Shown in pieces: positions 1 to 9,476 of a stretch of DNA of 39,596 nucleotides. Made by a program: the position numbers and the translations under genes. The DNA comes from Crocosphaera sp. (GTDB taxonomy: Bacteria; Cyanobacteriota; Cyanobacteriia; Cyanobacteriales; Microcystaceae). Each line of letters begins with the position of its first letter. Position 1 is the first letter of the stretch. The stretch is taken from NCBI GenBank assembly GCA_030064935.1, contig JASJEA010000061.1:1-39596 (forward strand), in the 5' to 3' direction. The notes beneath the pieces were generated by a model that was not told where the DNA came from, ran no database searches, and saw only the letters and a program-made list of their open reading frames with translations.

Positions 1-160
1 TCATTGAAAGCTAATTATGGTTTATCCCTTCTTATTTTAGGACAAAGTTAGTCTTTCCTTTCCCATACGCCCCCAATCACTCTTTGAGTTCTCTTGACAT
101 CTGCTTAATTTTCTTAAGTTGTCACGAATGGCAAGGGAGTCATTAAGTCTATCTGTCTGA

Positions 161-745
161 TTATTTCTTGCAAAAAAAGCTTGTTAAATGATTGTGGGTC
201 ACAAATAGTTTATGAGTCTTATAATTATTTTCTATGAACTCAGTAAGTTTAATATGGGTAGTCATTTCTTTTCGCCTCATTATCCCAAGAGAATCAACAA
301 ATCTCCTCTTCAAATTAAAATCTATCTCGTTATTTTTATAGGCTTTGAGGATTTGTTTGTCAGACTTTCCAGACAAAATTAAATCATGTATGATGTCTTC
401 GCCGATTATCTTGCCGTATTTGTGATCTTTCGCCATTGGTGCATGACATAACGAGTACATTCCAGTGTTAACAATGTATGGAAAAGAAACTGCTATACAG
501 TCTTCCTTCAGTATCTTACGAATATTTTCCTCACTAATATCCTCATGCACACTGGATAAAGGTTGATAAATTAAAATATCACATTTACGAATAGATTCAA
601 GAATTGTCTGGTTGGGTTGCTTGTTGCCTGTTCTAGCATTGTTGGAAAAGTAATGGACTTTAAACTCTTTTTGAGGCAACAATGAAGATAGGATTTTCCT
701 GATCTGACCTGCTTGACAGTTGCCAAATGTGATAACTTTTGTCAT
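161..745 (-). CDS. WcbI-like polysaccharide biosynthesis protein, probably frameshifted at its C-terminus
   Basis: The 194-residue protein opens with a beta strand and the motif GNCQAGQI (residues 8-15), the hallmark of the WcbI family, whose founding member acts in capsule biosynthesis and binds coenzyme A. Near the end is VTHNHLTSFF, which resembles the conserved NHPTNF-type element that in relatives is followed by a helix. Here the frame closes seven residues later at a run of seven T (coding strand, 172-178). Adding one T would continue as FLQEIIRQIDLMTPLPF before a stop, which looks more like the family. The gene may therefore be frameshifted or the run may be a sequencing error. Relatives are usually somewhat longer. 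The upstream ribosome site is weak. The gene lies downstream of guaB3 on the same strand, separated by a hairpin. The family call is from motif memory; the substrate is unknown. Confidence 0.65.
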   Translation of the reverse strand: MTKVITFGNCQAGQIRKILSSLLPQKEFKVHYFSNNARTGNKQPNQTILESIRKCDILIYQPLSSVHEDISEENIRKILKEDCIAVSFPYIVNTGMYSLCHAPMAKDHKYGKIIGEDIIHDLILSGKSDKQILKAYKNNEIDFNLKRRFVDSLGIMRRKEMTTHIKLTEFIENNYKTHKLFVTHNHLTSFFCKK

Positions 746-871
746 TTATTTTTACCAAAAAACATAAAAAGTTATTATAACGGATAGGACTTTAGTTAAT
801 ACCAATTGTCTTTATATGAATTGATCTGGGATTGTCCAACTTTAAAACGGTACAATTAAGTCTGTTTTAAG

Positions 872-901
872 CAATCCCCGCGTCTTTTAGCGCGGGGATT
901 G
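872..901 (-). terminator. 11-bp stem-loop after guaB3
   Basis: Perfect inverted repeat CAATCCCCGCG / CGCGGGGATTG with an 8-base loop, 15 bases past the guaB3 stop. Only a weak T-rich stretch follows on the minus strand, so it may be a terminator or only an RNA-stabilising or element-end palindrome. Confidence 0.5.
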
Positions 902-915
902 TGTTCGGTAGGTAC

Positions 916-2094
916 TTATTTACCCATGCCTAACTGTTGAGCTTTTTGATAAACTTTTCCTTCGGTTAATAAAGAAGGAGCAATCACCACCTCGACTTGC
1001 TGCATTTCCTTCATATCCTTAGCACCGAGGGTTCCCATGCTGGTTTTTAATGCCCCTAAGAGATTATGGGTACCATCGTCTAATTTAGCAGGACCGGTTA
1101 AAATTTCTTCGATGGTTCCTGTTGTCCCTACATTAATGCGAGTGCCTCTGGGCAATACAGGGGAAGGGGTTGCCATACCCCAATGATAGCCTCTGCCAGG
1201 GGCTTCAGACGCGCGAGCAATGGGAGAGCCGATCATCACTGCATCGGCCCCACAGGCAATACATTTACAGATGTCTCCTCCTGTCACAATACCCCCATCA
1301 GCCACTACGGGAATATAACGGCCAGTTTCTTGATGATAATCATCTCTAGCGGCGGCACAATCTGCGATCGCTGTTGGTTGAGGAACTCCTACTCCTAATA
1401 CCCCACGAGAGGTACAAGCGGCCCCTGGACCAATGCCCACTAATACGGCGGCTGCGCCAGCTTTCATCAGGTTTAATGCCACGTCGTAGGTGACACAGTT
1501 GCCAAGAATAACGGGCATGGGCATGGTTTGGCAAAATTCCTGCAAATTCAGAGGAATGATAGATTCTGGGGACAAATGGGCTGTAGAAACCACTGTCGCC
1601 TGTACAAATAATAAATCTGCCCCAGCTTCAGCCACAATGTCGCCATATTTAGAGGCCCCGACGGGGGTTAAACTAACTGCTGCAATGCCCCCATTAGCCT
1701 TAATTTCAGTGATGCGCTCTGTAATTAATGAGGGTTGAATGGGTTTAGCATAGAGTTCCTGCATTAATCCCACAAATTCTGATTTGCCTACCGATGCAAT
1801 GCGATCGAGAATCGGGTTAGGATCTTCGTAACGGGTTTGAATCCCTTCTAAATTGAGAACACCGATGGCTCCCAAATCCGAGAGTAACCCGGCCATTTTC
1901 ACATCTACCACCCCATCCATAGCACTCGCTAAAATAGGAATCGTTCGCTCAATGCCGCCAATAGTCCAACTGGTATCTGCTAAACTTGGATCTAAAGTAC
2001 AAGTTCCAGGTACCAGTGCGATTTCATCTATACCGTAAGCACGTCGGGCTGTTTTCCCGCGACCAATAATAATATCCACGCTTCTATAATCCAT
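916..2094 (-). CDS. guaB3: GuaB3 family IMP dehydrogenase-related protein
   Basis: A 392-residue TIM-barrel protein of the IMP dehydrogenase/GMP reductase family, with no CBS (Bateman) insert, as expected for GuaB3. The phosphate-binding and catalytic loop is GPGAACTSRGVLG, with the likely catalytic Cys at residue 227; VVADGGI (residues 263-269) supplies the conserved Asp and glycines of the substrate site. Length and the start MDYRSVDIIIGRGKTARRAY match cyanobacterial members. From family knowledge, cyanobacterial GuaB3 converts IMP to XMP with NAD+, the first committed step to GMP. It follows ffh by 89 bases on the same strand. The spacer is G-rich and holds a GAATGTA heptamer. Confidence 0.93.
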   Translation of the reverse strand: MDYRSVDIIIGRGKTARRAYGIDEIALVPGTCTLDPSLADTSWTIGGIERTIPILASAMDGVVDVKMAGLLSDLGAIGVLNLEGIQTRYEDPNPILDRIASVGKSEFVGLMQELYAKPIQPSLITERITEIKANGGIAAVSLTPVGASKYGDIVAEAGADLLFVQATVVSTAHLSPESIIPLNLQEFCQTMPMPVILGNCVTYDVALNLMKAGAAAVLVGIGPGAACTSRGVLGVGVPQPTAIADCAAARDDYHQETGRYIPVVADGGIVTGGDICKCIACGADAVMIGSPIARASEAPGRGYHWGMATPSPVLPRGTRINVGTTGTIEEILTGPAKLDDGTHNLLGALKTSMGTLGAKDMKEMQQVEVVIAPSLLTEGKVYQKAQQLGMGK

Positions 2095-2183
2095 TCCCTA
2101 AGTATTAGATTAGGCTACCAAATTTTGAGGACTTTGGGAAAGGGGAGGGGGGAATTGGGAATGTAGAATTGAGAATTAAGTTT

Positions 2184-3653
2184 TTAAAGGTTGCCAAACC
2201 CTTTCTTTTTCTTGCCTTTTTTAGACTTTTTCTTTTTACCGCCACCATAACCCCGAAATCCTGGGGCTGCACCTTGACCAAACATTCCCCCCATGCCGGG
2301 CATTCCTCCTCCCATACCTGGCATTCCGCCCCCCATACCTGGCATAGCTGGCATTCCCCCTTGTCCCATTTGCTGCATCATGCCCCGCATCCGAGTAAAA
2401 TTTTTAATTAGCTTACTGACTTCTGCTTCGGGATGACCGGAACCTTTAGCAATACGGCGACGACGATTGGGATTTTTCGCCAATAAATCGGGGTTTTTCC
2501 GTTCTTCTAGGGTCATAGAACTGATCATTGCTTCTGTGCGCTTGAGTTCAGTTTCTCCCTTCTCTATATCGGTACTACTGAGTTTATTCATCCCCGGAAT
2601 CATTTTCAAAATACTGCCAAAAGAGCCCATATTTTTCATCAGGCGCATTTGTTTGAGGAAGTCGTTAAAGTCAAATTTTGCCTCTAGGATTTTCGACTGC
2701 ATTTGTTCGACATCGGAGAGATCAATTTCCTCCTGTGCCTTTTCCACTAAGGTTAAAACATCCCCCATACTCAAAATACGGGAGGCCATGCGATCGGGAT
2801 AGAAGGGTTGTAGGGCTTCAACTTTTTCCCCAACCCCCACAAATTTGATGGGTTGCCCTGATATTTGCCGCACAGATAGGGCTGCACCCCCTCTGGTGTC
2901 CCCATCCATTTTGGTTAAAATCGCCCCTGTAACCTCAATTTGTTCGTGGAAGGTACGGGTTAGATTGGCTGCTTCTTGCCCTGTCATGGCATCGACAACT
3001 AATAGGGTATCATCAGGGTTAACCGCTTTTTTGACACGGGCTAACTCTAACATCATTTCTTCATCGATTTGCAGTCGACCGGCGGTATCGATGATAACGG
3101 TATCGATGCCCATTTCTTTGGCTTTGGCTACCCCTTGAGTGGCAATATCCACGGGGTTCGCTTGATTACCTAATTCAAAGACGGGAACCTCGATTTGTTC
3201 TCCGAGGGTTTTTAATTGATCAATAGCTGCCGGACGATAGATATCGGTTGCTACCATCAAACAAGTACGGTTTTGTTTGCGCAGATAGAGGGCCAGTTTA
3301 GCTGTGGCGGTGGTTTTCCCTGTTCCCTGTAACCCGGCCATTAAAATGACGGTGGGTGCGGTTTCTGCTTGAGCTAAGGGGACGTTACTTTCCCCCATCA
3401 CCTTAACTAATTCATCGTAGACGATTTTGATCAGTTGTTGACCGGGGTTAACTCCTGCGATGACTTCTGCACCAATCGCTGCTTTTTCTACCTCTGCAAT
3501 GAAGGTTTTAACCACTTGCAGGTTAACATCGGCTTCTAAGAGGGCACGTCGTACCTCTTTTAAAGCGTCTTGTATATTGGCTTCGGTGATCTTATCTTGA
3601 CCCCGTAATTTTTTCCAAGCATCTTCTAGGCGATCGGCGAGAGCATCAAACAT
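2184..3653 (-). CDS. ffh: Signal recognition particle protein Ffh (SRP54)
   Basis: The 489-residue GTPase binds SRP RNA and signal sequences and targets membrane proteins to FtsY. An N-terminal four-helix N domain (about 1-90) is followed by the G domain: G1 loop GLQGTGKTT (107-115), DTAGR (189-193) and TKMDGDTRGG (247-256). The methionine-rich M domain covers about 330-450 and holds RRRRIAKGSG, the RNA-binding helix-turn-helix. The tail carries repeated GMPGMGG units and ends in a lysine-rich stretch, a common cyanobacterial form. The patatin-like gene ends 33 bases upstream, so the two may be cotranscribed. Confidence 0.98.
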   Translation of the reverse strand: MFDALADRLEDAWKKLRGQDKITEANIQDALKEVRRALLEADVNLQVVKTFIAEVEKAAIGAEVIAGVNPGQQLIKIVYDELVKVMGESNVPLAQAETAPTVILMAGLQGTGKTTATAKLALYLRKQNRTCLMVATDIYRPAAIDQLKTLGEQIEVPVFELGNQANPVDIATQGVAKAKEMGIDTVIIDTAGRLQIDEEMMLELARVKKAVNPDDTLLVVDAMTGQEAANLTRTFHEQIEVTGAILTKMDGDTRGGAALSVRQISGQPIKFVGVGEKVEALQPFYPDRMASRILSMGDVLTLVEKAQEEIDLSDVEQMQSKILEAKFDFNDFLKQMRLMKNMGSFGSILKMIPGMNKLSSTDIEKGETELKRTEAMISSMTLEERKNPDLLAKNPNRRRRIAKGSGHPEAEVSKLIKNFTRMRGMMQQMGQGGMPAMPGMGGGMPGMGGGMPGMGGMFGQGAAPGFRGYGGGKKKKSKKGKKKKGFGNL

Positions 3654-3686
3654 AGGGCTTTTGCGGTGTTAGGTGATGATTATTGG

Positions 3687-6545
3687 TTAGTTGGCAACTG
3701 TTTTAATTGTACTAGATGGATTATCACTCTTTGAGAAGATGTCACATCTTTTTGAAGCTAGATCATTGCTTTCCTCCCAGAATGTTTTCATATCTGCTAC
3801 TGTTTGTATGATGGTTGGATCAGTTTCCCATGCTTCCTTGAGATTATTTTTCTGCTTATCAGTCAACCGCCAAGATAGAGGAGGATCATAGGGTTCTCCT
3901 TGTTCTCCGTTCCTATTAATCTTTGCATAAGGAAAGGAAATGGTAAAGGTTTCAATTGTTATCTCTTTTGTGATCCCTCTGTTACACCAAGTTCTTTTGA
4001 GTAAATCAGCTTCTTTAATATTACGAGCAATTTGAGTCGCATCTCTAACACTATTCAGAGTATTGACTGCACCTAACCCGCTTGTAACATAGCCGAGACT
4101 TCCTTCTTGTTGAGCGTTTAATGGTGCCTCTGGAAAAGCATTAATATTCAGCAAAACAATTTTTTTAATGTTCAAAGAATAAGAATCATTCAAGTTTTCA
4201 TCTTTGTCTTTTGTTACTTTATTCTTTTGATCATTTTCAAGCTTTTCAGTTAACTTATTGTTTTTATAATCTTTAGGCTTTTCAGTTAAATTCAAAAATT
4301 TATCCAGTCTTTCTATAGCAGTAAAGGTACCACCATTATCAAAATAACCTCCGTCAGCTATATGATAATTCTGCTTAATACAAATCTTTTCATAGCTTTC
4401 TTGATCAATTTCCTTGTCACGTTTTTTGAGACAATTTACCTTATAATTTCTCTTTTCTTCTTCCGTGGCATCTTTGAACTTTTCTTCTGTGAACTTTTTT
4501 TCTTTGAACCTTTGTTCTTCCTCAGGATCTTTAAAAATATTCTCTAAAGAATCTTGATCTTGCTGTTTATTTTTTCCATAATCGATATAATTACGAGACA
4601 GAGGAGAAACATAGGGAAAACTTGCTGATAGTCTAGCTGCTGTTGTTATGCTTAAATTACATTGTTTAGGAGCTTCTGGTGTTCCACAATTGAAAAGTGT
4701 TTTCAAATCCAATGCTTTTGCTTCTTTGATGTTGTCACCATTTCCATTTGTTCCTTGTGTATTGACAGCTTTTAAATAATGGGGCATATCTCTCTTAATC
4801 AACTTCATCGGAGATATTAGAAAACGCCGCCCATTTTCTACTAAAGTTGCGTTGAAAATGGGGATTGGTATGTCTGCTTGCACGATCTTATCATACCAAT
4901 CATCTAAGGTTTGGTTTTTGTTTTGTAAATCAGATTCCCACGATTTTTCTAAGGCATATCCCCGATCTATAAAGCGATTATTTTCGTTAAGCAAAGTCAA
5001 TGGTCCCCAGAGTCCAATAAAGCGAAATAAATCTGGAAAAGCTAACCCCCAACCCACTGAACCTAACCAATCTTCTGTTGCATCTTTAATCATTTCAGAA
5101 GGATTACTGAGAATCCTATTTTCTAAGTTATCTAAATAAAACATTGTTCCAACAGATCCCCCAGAAACAGAACTAATTAAGGCCGTTTTTTTCGTAAAAT
5201 CTTCCCCTATTTTCTCTTGCAATCCTCCTAAAACTTGAGCCATCCAACCTGATGCTTGAATTCCTCCTCCACTCGCAGCAACAACGACTAAAGATTGTTC
5301 ACTATCACAGTGTTCATGTATACCGATTTCAAATTCATCTGGACACAAACGCTTTCCTATGGCTCTTCTTAGGGTTGGTTGATATTCTTCTAACTTTATC
5401 TGTCTCCCACTCTCATTGAGTTTAAAATAATGGTCCACTTGAAAGAAACCATAACTTGAAGCTGAAAAGATAATTAAGAACAAAATAACTGGAAATCGAG
5501 ATGACATTAATTGATCAATAAAACTTCCTATAAACTTAAAAAGTGGGTTATCAAAGTTACTAAAAAAACTTGTTAAGTCCATGACTATAACATTATTAGA
5601 ATCTTCTTTACATTGCCATTCATCAAAAAATAAATCCCAATAATAAGTTACACCTGCAAGCAAAATTGTCATGATTACAATAATTGCGAAGGCATAAACT
5701 AAAGTAGGAGGGTTCCAATTTTTTAAAAAGAAATGACTATTAATCCATTTTTTCGGAGCCAATAGAAAATACGATAAATTATCATTATATTTTTGGGGGA
5801 AATTTAAGTAAACAATTATCATATAAATTGTTAGGCTTACCATAATTTCTTGTATTGCTATTTTAATTCTTCGAGCTAATAAATCATTATATTTTTGCTT
5901 TTTTAATGATTGTTCAAGTTCCGGTTTTATCAATAAAACTAATATCATTATAATAATTGCAATAGCAATTATTACTGCAACTAAAAATCTCAAAGATGAT
6001 ATTTTTAAGCCTTGAAGAAAAATATCAAAAAGCAAGTTAAATCCTTCTAAATTTGCTGTTCTATTTAAAGCAAGTAAGACTAACCAACTTGGTAAATAAA
6101 GAAGAAAATTTAATAGTATTATGGACTTGAGAAAACCCTTGTTTTTATCAAGATGAGGATATCTCAAAATAGCGATAGTTTTTATCACAGACATAATTGC
6201 CATAGAAGCTAAAAAAGCTGAAACTAGAGCAATTACTAGTTGCTGTATGCTGCTCATCACAAAAATGTTTTCTAAAAATTCAGGAAAAACAACAACAGAA
6301 ATAATAGGGAATAAGAATAATATGAATCCACTAATAATTGGGATACGAAATAGAATTAAACTTCTTAAAAAACCAGATATCTTTATAGGTGGTTCATCAT
6401 TATTATATTTCCTATAATTCATTATAATAGGTACACCAAGAAGTAAAAGCGCAGAGAAAATAAAAACAATCGTTGAAGCAAACTCAAGTGATACTAACGA
6501 AAATATAATAAACAATAATAAAAATAACAACCATATCCAAATCAT
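3687..6545 (-). CDS. Polytopic membrane protein with C-terminal patatin-like lipase domain
   Basis: I start at the ATG at 6545 (952 residues); an upstream TTG at 6548 is too close to GAGAGG at 6558-6553. Numbering below counts from that TTG. The N-terminal 370 residues carry about nine hydrophobic spans, at roughly 3-20, 25-45, 64-88, 103-128, 140-161, 186-207, 232-250, 282-305 and 352-370. The patatin domain follows: oxyanion-type glycine loop ASGGGIQ (425-431), nucleophile elbow GGSVG with Ser465, and DGGYFDNGG with catalytic Asp732. Ser-Asp patatins hydrolyse acyl lipids. Two Lys/Glu/Asp-rich inserts (about 657-728 and 756-790) interrupt the domain and look disordered. The substrate cannot be told from sequence. 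All expected catalytic elements are present. Confidence 0.85.
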   Translation of the reverse strand: MIWIWLLFLLLFIIFSLVSLEFASTIVFIFSALLLLGVPIIMNYRKYNNDEPPIKISGFLRSLILFRIPIISGFILFLFPIISVVVFPEFLENIFVMSSIQQLVIALVSAFLASMAIMSVIKTIAILRYPHLDKNKGFLKSIILLNFLLYLPSWLVLLALNRTANLEGFNLLFDIFLQGLKISSLRFLVAVIIAIAIIIMILVLLIKPELEQSLKKQKYNDLLARRIKIAIQEIMVSLTIYMIIVYLNFPQKYNDNLSYFLLAPKKWINSHFFLKNWNPPTLVYAFAIIVIMTILLAGVTYYWDLFFDEWQCKEDSNNVIVMDLTSFFSNFDNPLFKFIGSFIDQLMSSRFPVILFLIIFSASSYGFFQVDHYFKLNESGRQIKLEEYQPTLRRAIGKRLCPDEFEIGIHEHCDSEQSLVVVAASGGGIQASGWMAQVLGGLQEKIGEDFTKKTALISSVSGGSVGTMFYLDNLENRILSNPSEMIKDATEDWLGSVGWGLAFPDLFRFIGLWGPLTLLNENNRFIDRGYALEKSWESDLQNKNQTLDDWYDKIVQADIPIPIFNATLVENGRRFLISPMKLIKRDMPHYLKAVNTQGTNGNGDNIKEAKALDLKTLFNCGTPEAPKQCNLSITTAARLSASFPYVSPLSRNYIDYGKNKQQDQDSLENIFKDPEEEQRFKEKKFTEEKFKDATEEEKRNYKVNCLKKRDKEIDQESYEKICIKQNYHIADGGYFDNGGTFTAIERLDKFLNLTEKPKDYKNNKLTEKLENDQKNKVTKDKDENLNDSYSLNIKKIVLLNINAFPEAPLNAQQEGSLGYVTSGLGAVNTLNSVRDATQIARNIKEADLLKRTWCNRGITKEITIETFTISFPYAKINRNGEQGEPYDPPLSWRLTDKQKNNLKEAWETDPTIIQTVADMKTFWEESNDLASKRCDIFSKSDNPSSTIKTVAN

Positions 6546-6939
6546 CAATCAACCTCTCAATAATATTGAAAAAAATATTAATTTACAGCAAAAAGCATGG
6601 TTCTACAGAACTTAGTATGGCAAAAATTGCCCAAACCCCAAATAAGCATGACTTTGCAAGGAAGTTAGTTAAAAGAAAACTATTAGAAACTCAAATAGTT
6701 GCTAAATCAGTCTTTCAGGATGTTTTTGTTAATGGTTTTATATTACAGGTCCGATAGAACCAAAAATCTTAGGTATTAATTACCCACAGATTAGATAGGG
6801 AACTTATTTCTTAGGTTATGGAATCATATCAGTTGATTAGGGAAGATATCTACCCCTACCTCATTAATCTACATAAATCTTTATATTTATGCTCATATTT
6901 GTAACAAAATTGAATTTTCCTGTCTTTTGTGTCACGTCA

Positions 6940-6953
6940 ACTTTAGCTAAAGT
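6940..6953. promoter_or_regulatory. 14-bp perfect palindrome, possible operator
   Basis: ACTTTAGCTAAAGT is fully self-complementary. It lies about 390 bases upstream of the patatin-like gene and 140 bases beyond the end of the permease operon. No known regulator motif was recognised. Confidence 0.3.
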
Positions 6954-6961
6954 GGCAAATA

Positions 6962-7000
6962 AAGGATCTTTGCTGACTATTGGAATTGTTTGAGATCCTT
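6962..7000 (-). terminator. Possible terminator of the permease operon
   Basis: Inverted repeat AAGGATCT / AGATCCTT with a 23-base loop. On the minus strand it is followed by TTATTTG. It sits about 95 bases past the stop of the last gene of the operon. The loop is long, so this is a weak call. Confidence 0.35.
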
Positions 7001-7095
7001 GAATAAGCAGGAGAGTGATCAATTATATGCTTAGTAGTGAAGCAATTTTGAGAAAATAAATTTTTATAGTTATCCTCATGTTTTGTAACCCAAAT

Positions 7096-8601
7096 TTAAG
7101 GCAACCATTGAGGACGAAATCCGACTAAAGGTAACTCTTTTAAATCAGCTTGACTGTTAGCATTATTATTAAGAGGAGGAATCAGTAACCATAATTTACC
7201 CCCAACGATCGCCTGACCAGAATTATTAGTTATATTATCGGTTAAAGCAGGATCATCACTGGTTAAAACTTGGTCAAATAGTAATGCTAAGCCATCGGGA
7301 GATAAACTAATTTTTATGTCTTGATAATCAGACAATTTTGCCAAGGGAGTCACCTCTCCTGTTTTAATATCAAACTTAGCAAAGTAAGGCTGTTCTTGAT
7401 AATTTTCCCCGTCTAATAACTCCGTTAACAAACAATATAATTGCTTTCCTGTGGGAGTAAATTGACAATCAATAATCGATCCTTGTGTATTCAATAGTTC
7501 TTTTTGTATCCCTTGATTATTAACATAAAATAAGGAGCGAGTATAACGTAAGTTAGCATTATCCGTATTAAAATCTACCATTGCGGCTGCATCACCATTG
7601 GGAGTAAAATCTAATAATTGACCGAACTTTGGTAAAAAGTCTAAGGGTTCTGCTTCTGGTTCTAAGGGTAAAATTCCGATTCCTTCTCCCCTAGCAACAG
7701 CTAATGCTTGACTATCAGGAGTTATTTCAAAATCTCCCCCGTTTATCTTTAATTTTTCTGGTTTATTTCCCTTTTTAACTGTCCATAAATCGAAGTCTGC
7801 AGGATTTTCACGGTTAACTCTTTGTAAAACAATGGTTTCTCCATCAGCAGATAAATCAAATTGGTTATTTTGATAAGTTTCATTATCCAAAACTTCTTCT
7901 ATTTTTCCAGCAGAATTATTATTAATATCTTCGACTCCATTATTGACACCAGTGGTAACAGTATAAAGCTTTAATTTTCTCAACCCATCAATTCCTAATC
8001 CTTGTTCTGAGGCTGAAAATAAAATGCGATCTCCTTGGGGATAAAATTCAAAATTCATCACTACTAAATTAGCAGGAGTGAGAATTTTTTTTCGTTGTTG
8101 GGTAATATTGTAAAAAACAATTCTTCCTTGTTCTTCTCCTTGAGTTCCGATGTAAGCTAAAGCACGATCTCGACTTTGAAAGGTTCCCACAAAGGGTTCC
8201 ATTACTTGACCTTGATTATTGGTTTCTCTAAATCTTTCTGTTGCGTCACTTAACTGAACTTGATAGGTTTGACCATAGGGAATAGGGGTATCTATGGTGT
8301 AAGCAAGTCGTCGGCCAGCCCAACTCACTTTACCAGGAAGGGGAGGATCTATAACCAGATTTTTCTCTACGCTGGCTTTATCCATCGGACGATCAAAAGT
8401 GATAATAAATGCCCTATCTTTATTATCAACGGTTTGATTTTCCCAACTAAAATTATCTACTTGAGGACCTTTTCTGAGAAAACAATTATTACCACAAAGT
8501 TTATCTCCTATAACTAAAGTGCCGATCAAGACACTAAACCCTCCAATTAATAACATAGAGAGTCTATCAATGGGTTCTTGTAAGATTAGTTTTCTTATCA
8601 T
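7096..8601 (-). CDS. Membrane-anchored Ig-like plus TolB/WD-type beta-propeller protein
   Basis: The 501-residue protein has one hydrophobic segment (about 16-35) after a short basic N-terminus, which suggests a membrane anchor with the rest outside the cytoplasm. Residues about 45-140 look like a bacterial Ig-like domain (AFIITFDRPMDKASVEKNLVIDP, a motif common in Big_5-type domains). The remainder shows repeated propeller-blade strings such as FYPQGDRILFSA, LSADGETIVLQ, ITPDSQALAVA, FTPNGDAAAMV, FTPTGKQLYCL and LSPDGLALLF, at least six blades. It is the last gene of a tight run after the YraQ-type permease and its partner, with a 20-base gap, which suggests a shared job. No catalytic residues were recognised. 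A binding or scaffold role is inference. Confidence 0.7.
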   Translation of the reverse strand: MIRKLILQEPIDRLSMLLIGGFSVLIGTLVIGDKLCGNNCFLRKGPQVDNFSWENQTVDNKDRAFIITFDRPMDKASVEKNLVIDPPLPGKVSWAGRRLAYTIDTPIPYGQTYQVQLSDATERFRETNNQGQVMEPFVGTFQSRDRALAYIGTQGEEQGRIVFYNITQQRKKILTPANLVVMNFEFYPQGDRILFSASEQGLGIDGLRKLKLYTVTTGVNNGVEDINNNSAGKIEEVLDNETYQNNQFDLSADGETIVLQRVNRENPADFDLWTVKKGNKPEKLKINGGDFEITPDSQALAVARGEGIGILPLEPEAEPLDFLPKFGQLLDFTPNGDAAAMVDFNTDNANLRYTRSLFYVNNQGIQKELLNTQGSIIDCQFTPTGKQLYCLLTELLDGENYQEQPYFAKFDIKTGEVTPLAKLSDYQDIKISLSPDGLALLFDQVLTSDDPALTDNITNNSGQAIVGGKLWLLIPPLNNNANSQADLKELPLVGFRPQWLP

Positions 8602-8621
8602 GGTAATTATTAAATGCTTAA

Positions 8622-9449
8622 CTAATTAGAATAACCGTAAGGATCATTCGGAGTAGGAATCGTGGTTATGGTATTAGCGGCTAAAACCAACTGTCGTTTT
8701 TGAGTGCTGGTTTCTTGCATGGTTTGAGTATTAATGGCTAAGGTTTCTGTTAACATTTCCCCTTCTATTGTTAACCAAGTATCAGGAGGATAATTGCTAC
8801 GATTGCGTTCTAATTTCACAGGAAGTCCCACTGGATAAGCATCTACTGCACAACAGGTAATAATAAAACGACTTAAAAAAACATAATTATCAGGAAGGAT
8901 AGGAGAATGTACAACAAACCCTGTTACCTTAGCTTTTTGACCTTGATAAGCATCTGGTTCCGGATAAGCATTCAGGGTTCTAATCCAATCAATGAGGGAG
9001 CGTTCTTCCGGTTTAACATTGACGCTAAAACTTTGAGTTTCCCGTTGCGTCATGGGTAAGGCTTCAGAAATACCCCTTTGTAGTGCCATTTGACTATTAA
9101 ATACTGTCGGAGGAATAATAAATCCTGCGATCGCTGCGATCACTAATAAACCACTCCCCCACCCTGGAGGAAAAATAGTGATATGTTCCACAGTTTCGCT
9201 ATTATTTCCTTTTTTGCGGAGGGTTTGACTCCACAACCAAGCTTTAAAACCACCGATAAGGATTAAGAGAATACCAGTGACAAACACTAGCAAAAAATAG
9301 TTAGGATGAATTAATAATTTTAGTTGACCAGTAAGCCAATATTTAAACAATAAGATACCCCAAGCCAAAATAGCCAAGACATCCAACCCTGGTAGTAGGG
9401 GTTTTAATTTACGGGAAGGGTTAAGTTTTGATAGTACATTCATAAACAT
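8622..9449 (-). CDS. TIGR03943 (YcgQ/DUF1980)-like permease partner protein
   Basis: The 275-residue protein has hydrophobic spans at about 23-40, 47-68 and 93-113, then a soluble C-terminal part that is probably outside the membrane. That part holds a Cys pair in FIITCCAVDAYPVGLPV, a signature I associate with this family, and the preceding segment IDWIRTLNAYPEPDAYQGQKAKVTGFVV also fits. Members are nearly always next to YraQ-type permeases, as here (27-base gap). Their transported substrate is not known to me; metals or metalloids are often suggested. Start ATG at 9449. Confidence 0.8.
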   Translation of the reverse strand: MFMNVLSKLNPSRKLKPLLPGLDVLAILAWGILLFKYWLTGQLKLLIHPNYFLLVFVTGILLILIGGFKAWLWSQTLRKKGNNSETVEHITIFPPGWGSGLLVIAAIAGFIIPPTVFNSQMALQRGISEALPMTQRETQSFSVNVKPEERSLIDWIRTLNAYPEPDAYQGQKAKVTGFVVHSPILPDNYVFLSRFIITCCAVDAYPVGLPVKLERNRSNYPPDTWLTIEGEMLTETLAINTQTMQETSTQKRQLVLAANTITTIPTPNDPYGYSN

Positions 9450-9476
9450 TATTTGACCTTGTTAATCACAGCAATT

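Larger units (their letters stand above)
6546..7095. other. 550-base non-coding region upstream of the patatin-like gene
   Basis: No convincing gene. It holds a 14-bp perfect palindrome (6940-6953) and an 8-bp inverted repeat (6962-7000). On the minus strand it is both the 3' end of the permease operon and the promoter region of the patatin-like gene. Confidence 0.7.

Noticed and set aside
2169-3138. Plus-strand frames opposite ffh
   Set aside because: They are antisense shadows of ffh with no ribosome sites or recognisable domains.
6566-6757. A 63-codon plus-strand frame upstream of the patatin-like gene
   Set aside because: It begins with TTG without a ribosome site, has AT-driven Lys/Ile-rich composition, and no likeness to any family I know.
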